From Neoceratodus forsteri (lineage: Eukaryota > Chordata > Ceratodontiformes > Ceratodontidae), in the NCBI GenBank assembly GCA_016271365.2, contig CM057459.1, positions 490,619,501 to 490,683,500 of the forward strand: 64,000 nucleotides of DNA, given 5' to 3'. Each line of letters starts with the position of its first letter. Position 1 is the stretch's first letter. The position numbers were made by a program, and so were the translations under genes. A model generated the notes under the pieces. The model did no database searches and was not told the DNA's origin. It saw only the letters and a program-made list of their open reading frames with translations. Below, piece after piece: positions 23,750 to 35,545 of the stretch.

Positions 23750-26260
23750 ATTTATTTTGGGCACCCTTCCGCATAGGTTTAGACACCCTTACAAAATACA
23801 AAAGACAAACAGCATTAGGATACAATATACATAAAACTAAAATACAATGCATATAAATCAGTTAAATACAATCCTTAAAATTCAAACAAGCCAGTTTCTA
23901 AGCTGTTTAATGGCATGAATATGTTCCTCAGTCCTCAAAGACCTGTTGGAAGAGTGATGTTTTTAGATGTTTTTTAATTACCTCCAGGGAATGCACCTCC
24001 TGGGTGTACCCCAATAACAAATTCCAGAGGACTGGGGCAGCCACCTCGAATGCCCGTTCCCTGGAAGATTTCCACCTAGCTCTAGGGACCTCCAAGAGAG
24101 CCTCCCTGCTGATCTGAGAGAATGATTCAGGGTGTAGGGATGCAAAAGCTCCTTTAGATAGCCCAGACCCAACAAGTGTAGGGCCTTATAAGTCAGAAGA
24201 CCTATTTTAAAGGTGATGCACCAGTACACTGACAGTCAATGCAGTTTGCAAAGCACCAGCATAATATGACTGAAACTTGAATGTCCAGTCAACAGCCGGG
24301 CCACCGTGTTCTGCAAAAGTTGCAGGCCACACATCGCACCTCCTCTGACCCTGCGGTAGAGTGCATTACAGTAGTCAAGCATCGAGGTGACAAACGCATG
24401 TACCAGTGTGGCTAGGTCATTAGGGGGATAAGGCATTTAAGTCATGTAACGTTCCAGAGATGGTAAAAGCCAGTCCAGACAACAGCAGACACCTGAGCTT
24501 TTGGTGTCAGCTCATTGCCCAGAACAATGTTCAAATTCTTCACCTTTGAGGAGGCCGCCAGTTCAATCTGACCAATAAAAAGCCCTATCCTATCCCCAGA
24601 GGCTGCCACTCCCCCCTAGACCCGGCTCAACCACCAGTACTTCAGTCTTCCCAGGGTTGAGCCCCAGCCAATTCGACAACATCCAAGCCCAGATTTTGGA
24701 CAAGCAATTATTCAGCACATCAACTGCATCAGATCTTCCAGGTGTGAAGGACAGGTAGATTTGAGTATCATCAGCATAGCAATGAAAACTCAGCTCATGC
24801 CACCTTATGACCTCACCCAAGCTCAGCATTTACACTGCAAACAATATGGGTGAGTACAGCACCTTATTCCACAGGGCAGGGCCATTAGGCCTGATGAATA
24901 ATTCCCCAGCATTACCCTTTGGGACCTGCCCAGAGAAAGGACTCAAACCAGCATATTCCCTCAGCCTTTCCAACAACACCCCATGGTCCACAGTGTCAAA
25001 CGCTGATAAGAGATCGAGGAGAATGAGAAATGATCACCTCCCTCTATCCTTGGCCCTGAGCAGGACATTCAACACCTTAACCATCATAGTCTCCATGTTG
25101 TACATAGCCCTAAACCTGGACAGGAACAGTTCATAGATCTGGAAGTCTGTTAGGTGACTCTCGAGCTGTTCCGTGACCACCTTCTCAAGAACTTTCCCTA
25201 AAAAGGGGAGGTTTGAGACAGGCCTGTAATTCGTCAGGATGTCGAGGAGTCCAAAATATTTTTCCTTGAGGGGCTTGAAACCTGTTTAAGGACTCTGGAA
25301 AAAAAAAAAACACAGGAACACCCGACAATCTTGGCAGAAAATGGGCTCAGGACCCTGACGCAACTAACAAGTAATTGTGTTTGGCCCAGGTCAAGGTCGC
25401 AGAACATTGGTTTAAGCCCTGAGATCACCCTACAGACATCAACCATTGTCACCAGCTGGCACTCTCCTCAGGGAGACCGAGCATACCTGCCCATCCGAGG
25501 TCCACCATTGTTGGATGATGGTATTCCGCTTGGAGAAGTTCCAGTCCTAATGGAGGACACTCTGTCTAAGAAGAACCAAGTAAACTCCTCACACTTTTGA
25601 GCTAAAAAGGCTCTAATGGTTCCAGACAGGCCTGATGTAATAGCCTGTTTACTACCCGAAAGAGATGACCCTGTGAATTCTTTCAATCTGCAATCATTCT
25701 AGAAATAAAAGCTGTCTTTTTTTGGATGATTGCATTCTGATACTCATTGTAATGAGAAATTAAAACCAGTTTGTCCTCCTGGGACCTGGTCTTCCTCCAA
25801 AGCCTCTCTAACATCCACTCCTGGAGTTTCAGCATCCTCAGCTCATCATCAAACCAAGGCAAGGTGAGGTGTGCAACCAGCGGGTGTATACGGATTGGCG
25901 CCAGGCGATCCGGGGACTCCATGACAACACTATTATGGGCCATCATGGCATTTCCCCAGACCCTCTGAACAAGCCTCCAGCACAGACAAAATGTTCAGTT
26001 CCACCATCAGTCCCTCTGATTGCAACCCTTTCATAGGGCAGAACTGAACCATTTCCACAGGGAAGGGACATTCGGGGGGGGGGGGCTCTGAAGCTGATGG
26101 TGCAATGATTCAACCAAACAACAGGATCAATCTTGATGGTTTCGATTTTGAGATCCAGGGAGAACAACAGATGGAGTGAATGCCCAGAGTGGTGGGTAAC
26201 AATCATAGTCTCAAGAGTAAGGCCAAAAGCCTCCATACTAGACAGGAAGACCCTGGCCCC
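23750..26260 (-). mobile_element. L2-like LINE, antisense (copy B)
   Basis: Partner of 620-3180 and better preserved. CYADDTQIYLSFTPGRSD at 24730-24785 keeps the polymerase Asp pair, GLNPGKTEVLVV follows near 24655, and FVTSMLDYCNALYRRVRGG lies near 24370. Upstream are PWFDDELRMLK (25840-25870) and endonuclease remnants (25943-26236). The frame is broken in several places. The 3' end is near 23750. Confidence 0.85.
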
Positions 26261-26356
26261 AGACAGAATCTTGCATAAGTGTTTGATAACCCTTCATGCT
26301 ATTATAGAGAAAATAATATGTTGCCCTGATGTAATCTATGTGCTCACAACTATTTT

Positions 26357-26931
26357 GTTTATCTACATTTTATCCCTCCAGAGTGCACCATAGTCTGTTA
26401 GTTTCTCCCTGTCCCTGCCACCCACATCCATCTGCCATTTCTCCAGAACCATCAAGCCCCAATTCTACCATGGATTTCTCCCATGGTGGGCCAGGAAGGG
26501 GAAGGTAGGACTATCCTCCCCCCACCAAGGATTCACAATCCAGATCGGAGCTTTGGCAATTCAATGATGGATCAGGGCACGGGCTGGCAGGCAGGGCTTC
26601 ATGGAGCCGATGGTCACCCTTTTTCCTCCAGGTTTTCCTCCCACATTACAGCACTATGAGCATGTGCACATGGAGGTGCGTTCATGCTAAGTAGCTGCAC
26701 TTCTTGGTTCCCAAACTCTGATATTGGCACCTGGCCTCTACCAGGGGTCAGCCAAGGAGTGGGACAACTGGTACCTTCACCCCAGAAGAGGAAAGCAGTT
26801 AGCCAGATGCTCAATCCTCTCCTTCCCCTGCCTTTCCCCGGCAACTCTGAGATTGCTTCCGAGCACGGGTTGCCGGCATGGTGTGAGGTGTGGCATACAG
26901 CACCTCAATCCAGATCACCACCAGTCCAGCT
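26357..26931 (-). mobile_element. GC-rich retroposon (copy B)
   Basis: Same insertion as 3241-3824. The target duplication is better preserved: tgctcacaactattt (26341-26355) and tgttcacaactattt (26932-26946), 14 of 15 identical. Its 5' end in minus orientation (right side) again carries the module shared with 54969-55622. Confidence 0.65.
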
Positions 26932-27049
26932 TGTTCACAACTATTTCAAAAATCCTTTGTAATTCACTATTTTGACTGTTGTATGTACTGCTGTATTACT
27001 TTAAATTTTCTATAAAATGTTTTTAAACAAAAAAGGAAAAAGAACATAG

Positions 27050-27660
27050 TTTGTTGATCCCTCACCATGAGATCATGTGTCAAACTGACAATTGCCAAGT
27101 CCATGCTGTGACAGGGCTAAAATTGAACTGGAGAGGCTCATAGATGTCATATTTTCCTAGCAAACCTCAACCTGCACCACTATAACCTTCTCGATAATAT
27201 TCCCTACAAACAGATTTGAGACCAGTCTGCAATTCACTACAGCATCAGGGTCTAAGCATGGCTTTTTCAGAAGGGGTCTTACAACCATCATTTTCAGGGA
27301 AGATGGAAAAACTCCCTTAATCAAGGAGTACCTAATAATCTCAGTGATAACTGGGCACAGGGATTCCTGGCAACCCAAAAGCAGCCAGGTAGGCCCACAA
27401 TCCGGCTGGTGGTGTGCAATCACGTGATCACCTAGAGCACCTCCTTCTCGACAACTGGTCAAAATTCAGCCCAGATTAAAAGTTCATCTACTGTATGTCC
27501 CTTGTAGGCTGACTACGCCCAGCCCATGACATAACACCTGAGGAAATACCGATCAAATGGAGGACACTTTGTCAGAAAAGAATCTGCCAAACTTCTTGCA
27601 CTTTTCTGCAGAAAAAAACTCTAGTGGACAAATGCAGTCCAGCACATTTATAGCACAGTG
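27050..27660 (-). mobile_element. L2-like RT N-terminal fragment (copy B)
   Basis: A 101-codon frame at 27157-27462 on the minus strand contains YSLIKGVFPSSLKMMVVRPL, then LKKPCLDPDAVVNCRLVSNL, then IIEKVI. This is the segment ahead of the first polymerase block in L2-type ORF2. It is truncated at both ends. Confidence 0.7.
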
Positions 27661-27719
27661 CAACCAAAATGATCAAGGGGCTAGAGGGCAGATCTTATTA
27701 GGGGAAGCTTCAGGACTTG

Positions 27720-28195
27720 GACATTTACACCCTCGGGCTCGGAAAGGGAAGGAAATGGAAGGGAAGAGAAGGGAAGGGAAGGGAAAGGGGTGATATGAAA
27801 AAACATACAATACAAGCACCTGCATGGGATAATTAGAGTAAATGACAAGGAACTCTTTTCCTTGAGTTCAAAATTCAGGGACCAGGGGAAACTCACTAAA
27901 AAATTCAGAGTGGAGATTCAAGAAAGACATCCACAAGCACTTTTTTATGGAAAGAGTGGTGGATAAGTGGAACTACTGCTGGAAGAAGTGGTAAAGGTCA
28001 AATTGGTTAGCAGTTTCAAGCAGGGATGGGACACAGGTACAGATTTATTTGGAAGGAGGGCAGAAATTAAGGGGCCTGATGGTCACTAGGCTAGTGTAGA
28101 TTAATTAGGTGGGGTGGGCAGCCTGGATGGGCCAATAGGCTTTTTTTTCTGCCATCAATCTCTGTGTATCTATACATCTGTTACTGAGGTCATAC
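27720..28195 (+). mobile_element. CR1-like LINE 3' end (copy B)
   Basis: Partner of 4610-5045. It has the same C-terminal coding remnant (KDIHKHFFMERVVDKW) and a 3' end of tctgtgtatctat. The purine run upstream (27738-27790, ggaagggaag units) is longer than in copy A. Confidence 0.75.
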
Positions 28196-28629
28196 ACATG
28201 AAAACAGGTTCTTGGCTCCTTCAACATTCATCAGTTCCTGTTGACCTATTCCCCACTTGATGTCACAAGCTGACTGTGAGATCACAGTACATCCCATGGC
28301 AATAGACAGTAATGCCATATTACATAGGACCATAACTTCAGGGTGTGAATAAGATATGGCTGAGTAAACTCCAAAAGATTTTTAGATCTTGTTTTTCAGA
28401 AAATTTCATAAGCACTTAGCAAAAGTCAGGAGAAATCTGTGGAAGATATTGTAGATCAAGGGAGCACTCTTCACCATTCAGAGCTCTCCCTTGGCCTGCA
28501 TGTGAGACACTCTCATACTGTAGAGTGTCTCACTCACAGATACCCTGGAAATGGGCATGTTCAAGGAACATTTTAAAAATGTTTAATATTCTTTTTTCAG
28601 CATTCTTTGGGCCTGCAAAGGCACAATGA
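28196..28629. other. No gene seen
   Basis: Counterpart of 5046-5519, including the gagacactctca/gagtgtctc inverted repeat near 28504-28536. Confidence 0.5.
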
Positions 28630-28880
28630 GTGAAGGTGTTTCTTTCCAGATGTAGCTCAGAAGCATGGGAGGTTAAATGACTTGCTCAGGGTCATACACT
28701 ATGCAAGTGGAAGTTGTGGAATTCAAACCAGAGTTGCTGGATGTACCAAACTTGTCCACAGCTTGTTGTTCTAATCTCTAGGCTATACTGCTAGCCCCGA
28801 GAAATAAATGTATTAGCTGGGATATGAACCCAGGCTGCCCAGGGTACCACTTCATTGCACTGCCAGCTACACACACTGTA
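28630..28880 (-). mobile_element. tRNA-derived SINE pieces, antisense (copy B)
   Basis: Counterpart of 5520-5760, with the same two tRNA-like heads in the same order and orientation. They were therefore in place before the duplication. Confidence 0.75.
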
Positions 28881-30416
28881 TACACTATTAATTAGATTTC
28901 AATCAATAATACATTAATACTGCTATGGAGACCACCATCACAGCCACAAGAGTGGTCCCACCTGCAGTCCTAGGGGAATCAGAACTGCTCACCTTTGGTT
29001 TGCGTTTCTCATACCCAAGACTGTGCATGAGACCTCTCCCAAAGCCACAGGAGTGATCTCTGTGACAGCATCAAAACCTACATATGAAATGCAGTATGAA
29101 CTGTGTTTGTTTATTAAGTGTTCCAAAGTCTTCCCAGCAGTGCCTACATCTCATTAAACAAGGGCAACAGGGCACAAATAGCTCACTGGTTTCATTGATC
29201 TGCCTTTGTTTAGATAGGTACTATACATATTAATTCTTTTTTTTTTCCAACTGAACCTCCACCAGCACTATAGGAGCACTGAGTTGCTGGCATGAGGAGA
29301 AGGGCATTTTTTTGCATTTAGTATAGATGGGAGGTACTAGTAGTGTAGCCACTTATAAATAGTATTTTTTTTTTATATACTTATTTTGCTTTTGTGTTAT
29401 TGATTGTTTTGTTCACTTTTTTATATTCCTGTATTTTTGTTACTAAAACAAATTAATATTACACTTTAAAGTAAAATCCAAGTGTTTTCTTATTTTCGTG
29501 GCAGCTGGGGAGTTCTGGGGAGTGGGGTACCACTAGATGCCAGGGAGGTGTTTTAACAAATGCTGTTTATGCACTGGGTCCTGGAGGAGGTACAGAATTT
29601 TTTGTCTTATAAGAATGGGATCAGATATCAGGAGATAGGGGGTGAACAGTCAAAACAGGGCTGTTTCTTTTCTTTGTATTGGCATTATATATGCCCTTTG
29701 GAAGGAATTAGGCTTAACCGTATAAGATTTATCTCCCTAATTTTACCTGGGAGAGTGAAGCAAAGCATTGCCCACTGAACCCACATGTCTAAGGGTATAT
29801 CAAGCTCACCTGGAGTCCCCTTACAACCATCACTGCATCGCTGTGTCGTACCATCAAGGTCATGGGCCTGGTGCCTGTTTCATAGTTATCTACTGATGCT
29901 TCCCCACAGTGTAGCAAGCAAAGCCATGGTTACATACAGCAGTGTCACACTTAGCCATGTGTGTGCAAAGTGCCCTGACTGTCAGTTCTCCATGGGCCAT
30001 CTCCTAAAATGGGCAGTACATCAGTGGCTAGAACAAGGATCCCCCCAAACCTACCTTGTCTTGAAGCTTTGCTTTTCATAAGAGTTTCATCTGCCAATTT
30101 CATGGTTTTTTTTGCACGTGTATAGTACTGGAGTTGCCACCCACATATGTCTCCCTCAATAGTCATAACAGAACCTGCCACATTCTACCCTGCTATAGGG
30201 CAGTCTCTCTTGTGGTGAAACCACTGGTTCCCATACCCTCCCAGTGGTCCCCTACATACTCTCCAAATTACTGCAATGGTGTTTTCTCATAAATATACCT
30301 CTGGCCCCTATTCCAAGTTCTCAGTGGTATGGCTGCAGCTCTATCATGGCAGATGGCCAGGGGATTAGTGTTGAATTGTACAAATTCTCTGTAGCCTTAT
30401 GTGAGGTATCAGGAGC
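28881..30416. other. No gene seen; AT-rich stretch replaces the hairpin block
   Basis: Aligned with 5761-7658 except at 29361-29460, where a T-rich sequence occupies the position of the copy A multi-hairpin block. The open frames here (29560-29778, 29785-30081) match copy A but carry no domain, and they are not conserved as frames. Confidence 0.55.
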
Positions 30417-30420
30417 TTAA

Positions 30421-31075
30421 AGGAAAACTACACCCTCATATCTTCTAAATTTTATTTGTTTCCATGTCAACAGACAACTCTTTTCATGTAGATGTTAGAG
30501 ATGCATTCAACTGCCTTAGTCTGTTTTACACTTCATAATAGGCCCTGTAACTGTCCTGGTAAGCTCTATCTGGTGGTTGTTGAAATCTCATTGTCTCCGA
30601 GAGCTGCAGTAGCATATGAGAACATGATACGTAATCAACCTTTAAACTCCCCAGTATGCCTGTCTGCTTAATTAGTCTTCAAAGAAATGAACTGCAAGAA
30701 GGTATAAAATAATACTTTTACCTTCAATAAGCTTTGCAAACTACCTGAGGTGTAATGCAGGGTTTTTCCTTTTAAACTCCATTCAGTTTATGTGTTTCCA
30801 GAGAGTGTTTGTAGGGTATTTGTTCTTTCTGCAAGGAGATACATGATATAAATGGATGATCTGACATCATGTTCTCATATGCTAATGCAGTTCTCATGGA
30901 CAATGAGATTTCAACAACCATGAAATGGAGACCCCCAGGGCAATCACAGGGGGCAACCATGAGCAGTGAAAACAAACTAAAGGTAACATATATATCCCTA
31001 ATAGCTACAGGAAAGGAGTTGTCTGTTGACATGGAACCAAATGAAATTTTAATTTTATGAGGGTGTAGTTTTCCT
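30421..31075. mobile_element. T2/Kolobok-type MITE with TTAA target duplication
   Basis: 655 bases between TTAA at 30417-30420 and TTAA at 31076-31079. The termini are perfect 20-bp inverted repeats: AGGAAAACTACACCCTCATA (30421-30440) and its complement (31056-31075). Inverted similarity continues imperfectly for roughly 200 bases inward (tccatgtcaacagacaact; tggttgttgaaatctcattg; gcatatgagaacatga). With the TTAA the ends read TTAAAGGAA, matching the TTAAAGGRR signature I recall for Xenopus T2 MITEs. Copy A has the empty site, with a single TTAA at 7655-7662. There is no open frame for a transposase. piggyBac is the other TTAA-using superfamily. Confidence 0.9.
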
Positions 31076-31140
31076 TTAAGCAAAAAGAGGATTGAGAATA
31101 CACAGGCACCCTTCTTATCTGTGCATAGTTCCATCTGCCC

Positions 31141-31613
31141 AGAAACATAGAAACATAGAATTTGACGGCAGATAAGGACCGCTTGGCCCACCCAGTCTGC
31201 CCATTTCCCTACCTACTGGATAAGCTGCAAATCCTAGTTAACCAGCAGCCTACTTCTTCCTACCCCCACCCCCCAGAACTGCCTTATGACTATCCCATGC
31301 ATGCTTGAATTCCACCACTGATTTTGACTCCACAACCTCCTCCGAAGGCCGCTCCATGCATCCACAACCTCTCTGTGAAAAATACTCCTTAAATTACCTC
31401 TGAGCTGCCCCCTCTATCTTCAAATTGTGCCTTCTTGTTCTTGCACAGCTCTTTTTTTGAAAGATGCTACCCTCCTGGACTTTGTTGATTCCCTTGAGGT
31501 ACTTGAAAGTTTCTATCATGTCCCCCCTCTCCCTCCTTTCCTCGAGGCTATACATATTAAGCTCCTTAAGTCTCTCTTCATATGTCTTCCGGTGCAGACC
31601 CTGCACCATTTTA
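31141..31613 (-). mobile_element. CR1-like LINE 3' fragment, antisense
   Basis: Absent from copy A. On the minus strand, 31609-31394 reads YEERLKELNMYSLEERRERG then DMIETFKYLKGINK, the CR1 ORF2 C-terminus. A 3' UTR follows and ends in two tttctatg units at the left edge (31141-31160). It is 5'-truncated and very recognisable, so younger than the duplication. Its C-terminus resembles the one at 9972-10316. Confidence 0.85.
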
Positions 31614-31759
31614 GGCTATCCTTTTAAGGCCAACACTAGATTGTTATCTCTGAACAGGGCTCCCATGGATGAAAAATCAGTCTCCTATTGTCAGGAAGAG
31701 GACATTACTACACAGGCACCACTATTTGTGTGTTTAAAGCAAGAGTATTGAAATCATTA

Positions 31760-32180
31760 CATAGCGCTGTACAATTAGCCTTTGATGCTTCTCAAACCAT
31801 TTAAATATTCATTGCAAAAGCTTTGTTAATGCACTAGTTAGCGTTGAAGTGACAAAAGTAGGGAAATGTGGTATTAGGGTTTCCAACAAGCAGCAACAGG
31901 TGTGGAGTGTGCTTTGGGGCTGTCAACCCTAAAGCTCATCCCATTCCATGAGTAAGCAAGATGAGATGAGTACAGTGTAGGAGAATAGGGTGAACATTAG
32001 GGTTGACAGTCCCAAGGCACACCACATGCCTGTTGCTGCCTGTAGGGTATGGGTGGGGTGTTAGGGTTGGAAACCCTAATGCCACATTTCCCTACTTTTG
32101 ACACTTCAACCCTAACTATAGCATTATCAGCATTTTTTGCAATGAATTTCCTTATGTTTTGAGATAGTGTAATTGCATCC
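31760..32180. mobile_element. Foldback element (copy B)
   Basis: Partner of 7880-8310. The right arm is intact (32010-32150). The left arm lacks the block after gggtttccaac, so the possible stem is shorter. Confidence 0.65.
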
Positions 32181-32330
32181 TCATTTGCCTCTGGGAGCAA
32201 AGGGCCATCCATGCCCTACACTCGCATTCATCCATAATTTCTGAGATAGTGTAATCATATCCTTTTTGCCTGTGTGCATGCAGGACCCTCCAGGCCTGTG
32301 CTCCCATTCCTCCATAGATGTGTATAAAAT
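32181..32330 (+). repeat. Units of about 90 bp (copy B)
   Basis: The two adjacent units that match 8297-8470. The third unit seen in copy A at 8763 is absent, because homology between the copies ends just before it. Confidence 0.55.
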
Positions 32331-32379
32331 TGCAACCAAATTGTCACCATAGCCTTCTTATTACCCCACGTCATGAACC

Positions 32380-32870
32380 TGGTACTGAAAATTTCCAAGT
32401 CCCTGCCAAAATGTGATTCTGCATGACCACAACGTCATTCCACACCACAGGTGCCAAGAAACAGTTTGGCTAGGATTTGAAGAATGACAGCTGTCACGTT
32501 CATGAGTTGTTGTAAAAATATGGCTATGCTGAATATTTGGGGCAAAAATATTTAAAATTACCAGAGTTATAATAAGCGCTCACACTTCAACATGTGCACA
32601 TAATTAGTTATTTTTGCATATTTTGGCCCCTCTAAGTTTTCAAGATAGTTTTTATGATCTTCAACTCATGAACAAGGGCAGTGAAAATTTTCGAATCCTG
32701 CCGAAAAGGTGGTTTTACCAAGTGACCACAAAATCACCTATCCAGCAAGATTTGTATAATTCCACTGACATTGTTCATGAGGTGGGGTCCCAAAAAGGCC
32801 ATGTTGAAAATTTTGGGGTCAAAATATGAAAAAATGGCTAAGTTATGCATCAAAGTTGAAAACTCTGTTG
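32380..32870 (+). repeat. Two degenerate repeat units
   Basis: Unit one (about 32384-32575) and unit two (about 32670-32855) share an order of blocks: gtgaaaatttt, cctgccaaaa, agtgaccacaa, a gap, aaaatatggctatg, tgaatatttgggg, and agttat(g/a). Unit one has its counterpart at 8520-8720. More distant relatives are at 33890-34200 and 47690-48200. No coding function is visible. Confidence 0.5.
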
Positions 32871-33119
32871 AAATACATTGAACTGCATTTACCTTAGTTT
32901 CTCATATTGCAGTCAGCAGTTCCAGCAGCATGGCGTGTCTTCCATTAGAGAGTAGATTTTCAGCTTGGCACCTGTTCTAGTGAGTGAGTGTGTGTGGGAT
33001 TTAGGGGGTGTGGGGTGGTAGATGCAGAATGGGAGATCGGGGTGGGGAGGTCAGATAAACAAGGGACCATTTTCTTTTTTACAGGGAAAAAACATCAAGG
33101 TAAGTTTTCCTTATTTCAG

Positions 33120-33475
33120 GTTTGAATGATGATGGGAGGGAAGGGATGTCACTAGACACCAGGGAAATGGAGAGAATGAACAGGGATTGTGATCGGATGG
33201 TGGGGGTTCCACTAGACACCATGGATACAGACCTTAAGAACAGGATGGTGATCGGAAGGTGGGGGTGCACTAGACACCAGGGAAATTATAATAATGTATG
33301 GGGGGTGGCAATCAAGGGTGGGTGGGGTACCACAAGATATCAGGGAAACAGTAATAAATTACAGGGAAGGTGATCTGAGGGTGGGGGTGCCATTAGACAC
33401 CAGGGAAAGAAACATATCAGGGGTCAGCGATTGGAGGGTGGGGGGGCACTAGACACCATGGACAAGATGTCAGAA
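33120..33475 (+). repeat. Minisatellite, about 60-70 bp units
   Basis: Five or six imperfect units, each with ggtgggggtgcactagacac then cagggaaa, then an A-rich spacer and a ggtgatcgg-type join. Starts of the actagacacc-type block lie near 33151, 33211, 33270, 33331, 33391 and 33449. A single related block, ggggtaccactagatgccag, occurs at about 29524 (copy A, 6761). Confidence 0.75.
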
Positions 33476-34743
33476 AACAAAAAAATGAATTTTCCCTCAT
33501 GAAAAGGGAACTTTTTCATGTCTCATGATACAAAAAAAATATTTTTTTATATCACACAATGGGAAAAAAGACTAATAAACTTTAAAAAAATACAGTTCAA
33601 GGGCATTTCTGGTACAGTCAAGTACAGAATTCAGCTAAGGGGATCCTGATAACTAAGGTATATGTGTTCATCACTCCCCAAAACACTGTTTTTGTGGTTT
33701 TCCAAATCTGAATCTTTAGGGAAAAATTGAAAACAAGTTGGAAGAAAAATGAAAAAGGATTTTCCCTCATGAAAAAAGATGATATCAATATGAAAAAATA
33801 ATTATTTTTTCATTTCATACAGCTATTTTTAAGTGACTACTGAGCATGGTCAGAACCCATTATTAAAAATTTTAAAATTAAATAACTTTGGAATGGATTA
33901 ATATTTTTCACTAAACAAGTAAAAGGCCCATACGAGGGCCAGCCCCTTTCTACCCAGAAAATGGCAGGCCAAAATTCTAAAACATCTGTACATTAGCTAA
34001 ATTGACAGAAAACCCAGTAAAATCAATGGGAAAAAGTTCCTGAAAAATTCACTTTTTGTATATCGGAATTTGCACATCCAGCTGGAACAAAACTTGGCAC
34101 ATCAAGAGACCTGCCCCCACAAGACTGCACATGCAAAATGTCATGCAAATCCATTGGACGGTTGCAAAGTTATTAAAGTGCAGATATTTGGGTTTAACAT
34201 TAAAGTGCCTCTTAACCCAAACTATAGTGGTTCTACCGTGCTGCCACAGTACCAGTGCATACTGCACAGCACCTGCATGCCAGAAATCCTCTCATTTGAA
34301 TGTGTGCCCTTTAGTAGTTAATGCACAGTTCATGTGCTAACAGATAAGCACCGCACTTGCTGAGCCTTTAAATGTGGCACTGAGCGTGCTGGTAACTGAC
34401 AGGCACACAAAGGTCAGTTAGTATGGTACTAAACCTGTTAGCACATTGCTTTTTGATTATGTGGGCATCCATTTGGAGTGAAATTTAACAGGCCAAAAAG
34501 ACACAAGCAAATGCAGCAGAAAAGCAGAACAAAATACATTCATTGCAAATAATAACGCACAACCATAAATTGGTCAGTAAGTACAGTAAGCAGTGTGAGT
34601 AAGTTTATTTATAACAAGTATACAAAAGAGTGTCATTTCCAATAGTGTCCTGTATATAAAGTAGCAACACAACAGTTTGTTACAGGTACTATATAATAAG
34701 GATGAGACAGCAACGTACTCACAATCATTGCATAATAAAAACA
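33476..34743. other. No gene seen; AT-rich with direct repeats
   Basis: ttttccctcatgaaaa occurs at about 33490 and 33758, each followed by an A/T-only run, so this is a divergent direct repeat of about 270 bases. 34056-34200 resembles the degenerate repeat family. No domain-bearing frame was found. Confidence 0.45.

Positions 34744-34781
<38 letters not shown>
34744..34781 (+). repeat. (ATCT)n microsatellite
   Basis: About nine and a half uninterrupted tetranucleotide units. Confidence 0.97.
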
Positions 34782-34789
34782 TGCTGTAT

Positions 34790-35101
34790 GCAGTGTGGAT
34801 TTCCACTGGCAGAATTAATGTGGAATAGCAGTTCCACTTCCAAAATGCATTTTGGAATTTCTTTTTTAACTCTGTGGAATTCCAAAAGGCATTTGTATGT
34901 GAACCATGGAACAATATTCTGCAGTTTGTGGAAAATGAATCCATGATCTACATAAACTGTAGAATACAATTCCAGAGTTAGCATTTCACTTCCAGAATTT
35001 TGCATTTCTGCTTCTGATGTGATTCCATGGAATCTGGCAGAATTTCTGAGATTCCACAGAATTCTGGCAGAAGCGGGATTTGAAAATTCCGCACAGGTCT
35101 A
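34790..35101. mobile_element. hAT-like element, 3' end
   Basis: Ends at 35086-35101 in attccgcacaggtcta. Its complement, tagacctgtgcggaat, is close to the terminal repeats of the element at 9144-14510. The interior repeats ttccacttcc and cagaattctgg blocks in both orientations (34825-34880 against 34960-35010). No left terminus was found, so this is a fragment or its partner has decayed. Confidence 0.5.
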
Positions 35102-35289
35102 ATAACATTCTTATTCAGTTCAAAATACCCATCCTGTAGCTTAACATAATGTAGATATTTTACAAATACATTTCAAGAACAAGAACACAAGCATATGGGT
35201 TGGTTCTTAAACCAATTAATTACTGATGCAAAATGTCTCTACAATGCTGATTCAACAACTATGTTGTCAACCTACATCACAGAGACGGA

Positions 35290-35545
35290 ATGATGTTGAC
35301 CACAAGTTGTGATCAATATAATTCTGGCAGGAGACCCCAGTCCTTTTTGAATGGGGGGGGTTTCACCCCAAACCTCCCATGTGAGGGGCTCTGTCCCCTG
35401 CACCCCCCATGTAATGGATTCCAACTCCGAGTCAGAGTTGATTTATGGGGGGTGCAGGACCAGGAGACAGAGTGCCGGGGTTTCAGGTGGACCATTACAG
35501 TGAACTGTTGATGTTGTCGGCATCAACTTGTTCACTGTAATGGTG
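35290..35545. repeat. Cluster of perfect hairpins
   Basis: Three adjacent stem-loops. Near 35295-35315, ttgaccacaa/ttgtgatcaa (one mismatch). At 35397-35458, 14-bp arms cctgcaccccccat/atggggggtgcagg with an inner caactc/gagttg stem. At 35491-35544, 15-bp arms accattacagtgaac/gttcactgtaatggt with an inner gttgatg/catcaac stem around ttgtcgg. The 73-codon frame crossing the first two is only a by-product. Layout resembles the block at 6236-6690. Confidence 0.75.

Larger units (their letters stand above)
23123..32605 (+). repeat. Segmental duplication, copy B
   Basis: Direct-orientation partner of 1-8750, offset by 23,122 bases at the left. It differs from copy A by two clean insertions (30421-31075 and 31141-31613). 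A 100-base AT-rich stretch (29361-29460) stands where copy A has a 455-base multi-hairpin block. The L1 sequence left of 23123 has no partner inside the window, because copy A runs off the left edge. Confidence 0.9.

Noticed and set aside
33120..33475. CRISPR-like array
   Set aside because: Repeat units are imperfect throughout, with no unique equal-length spacers, and the sequence context is vertebrate. It is a minisatellite.
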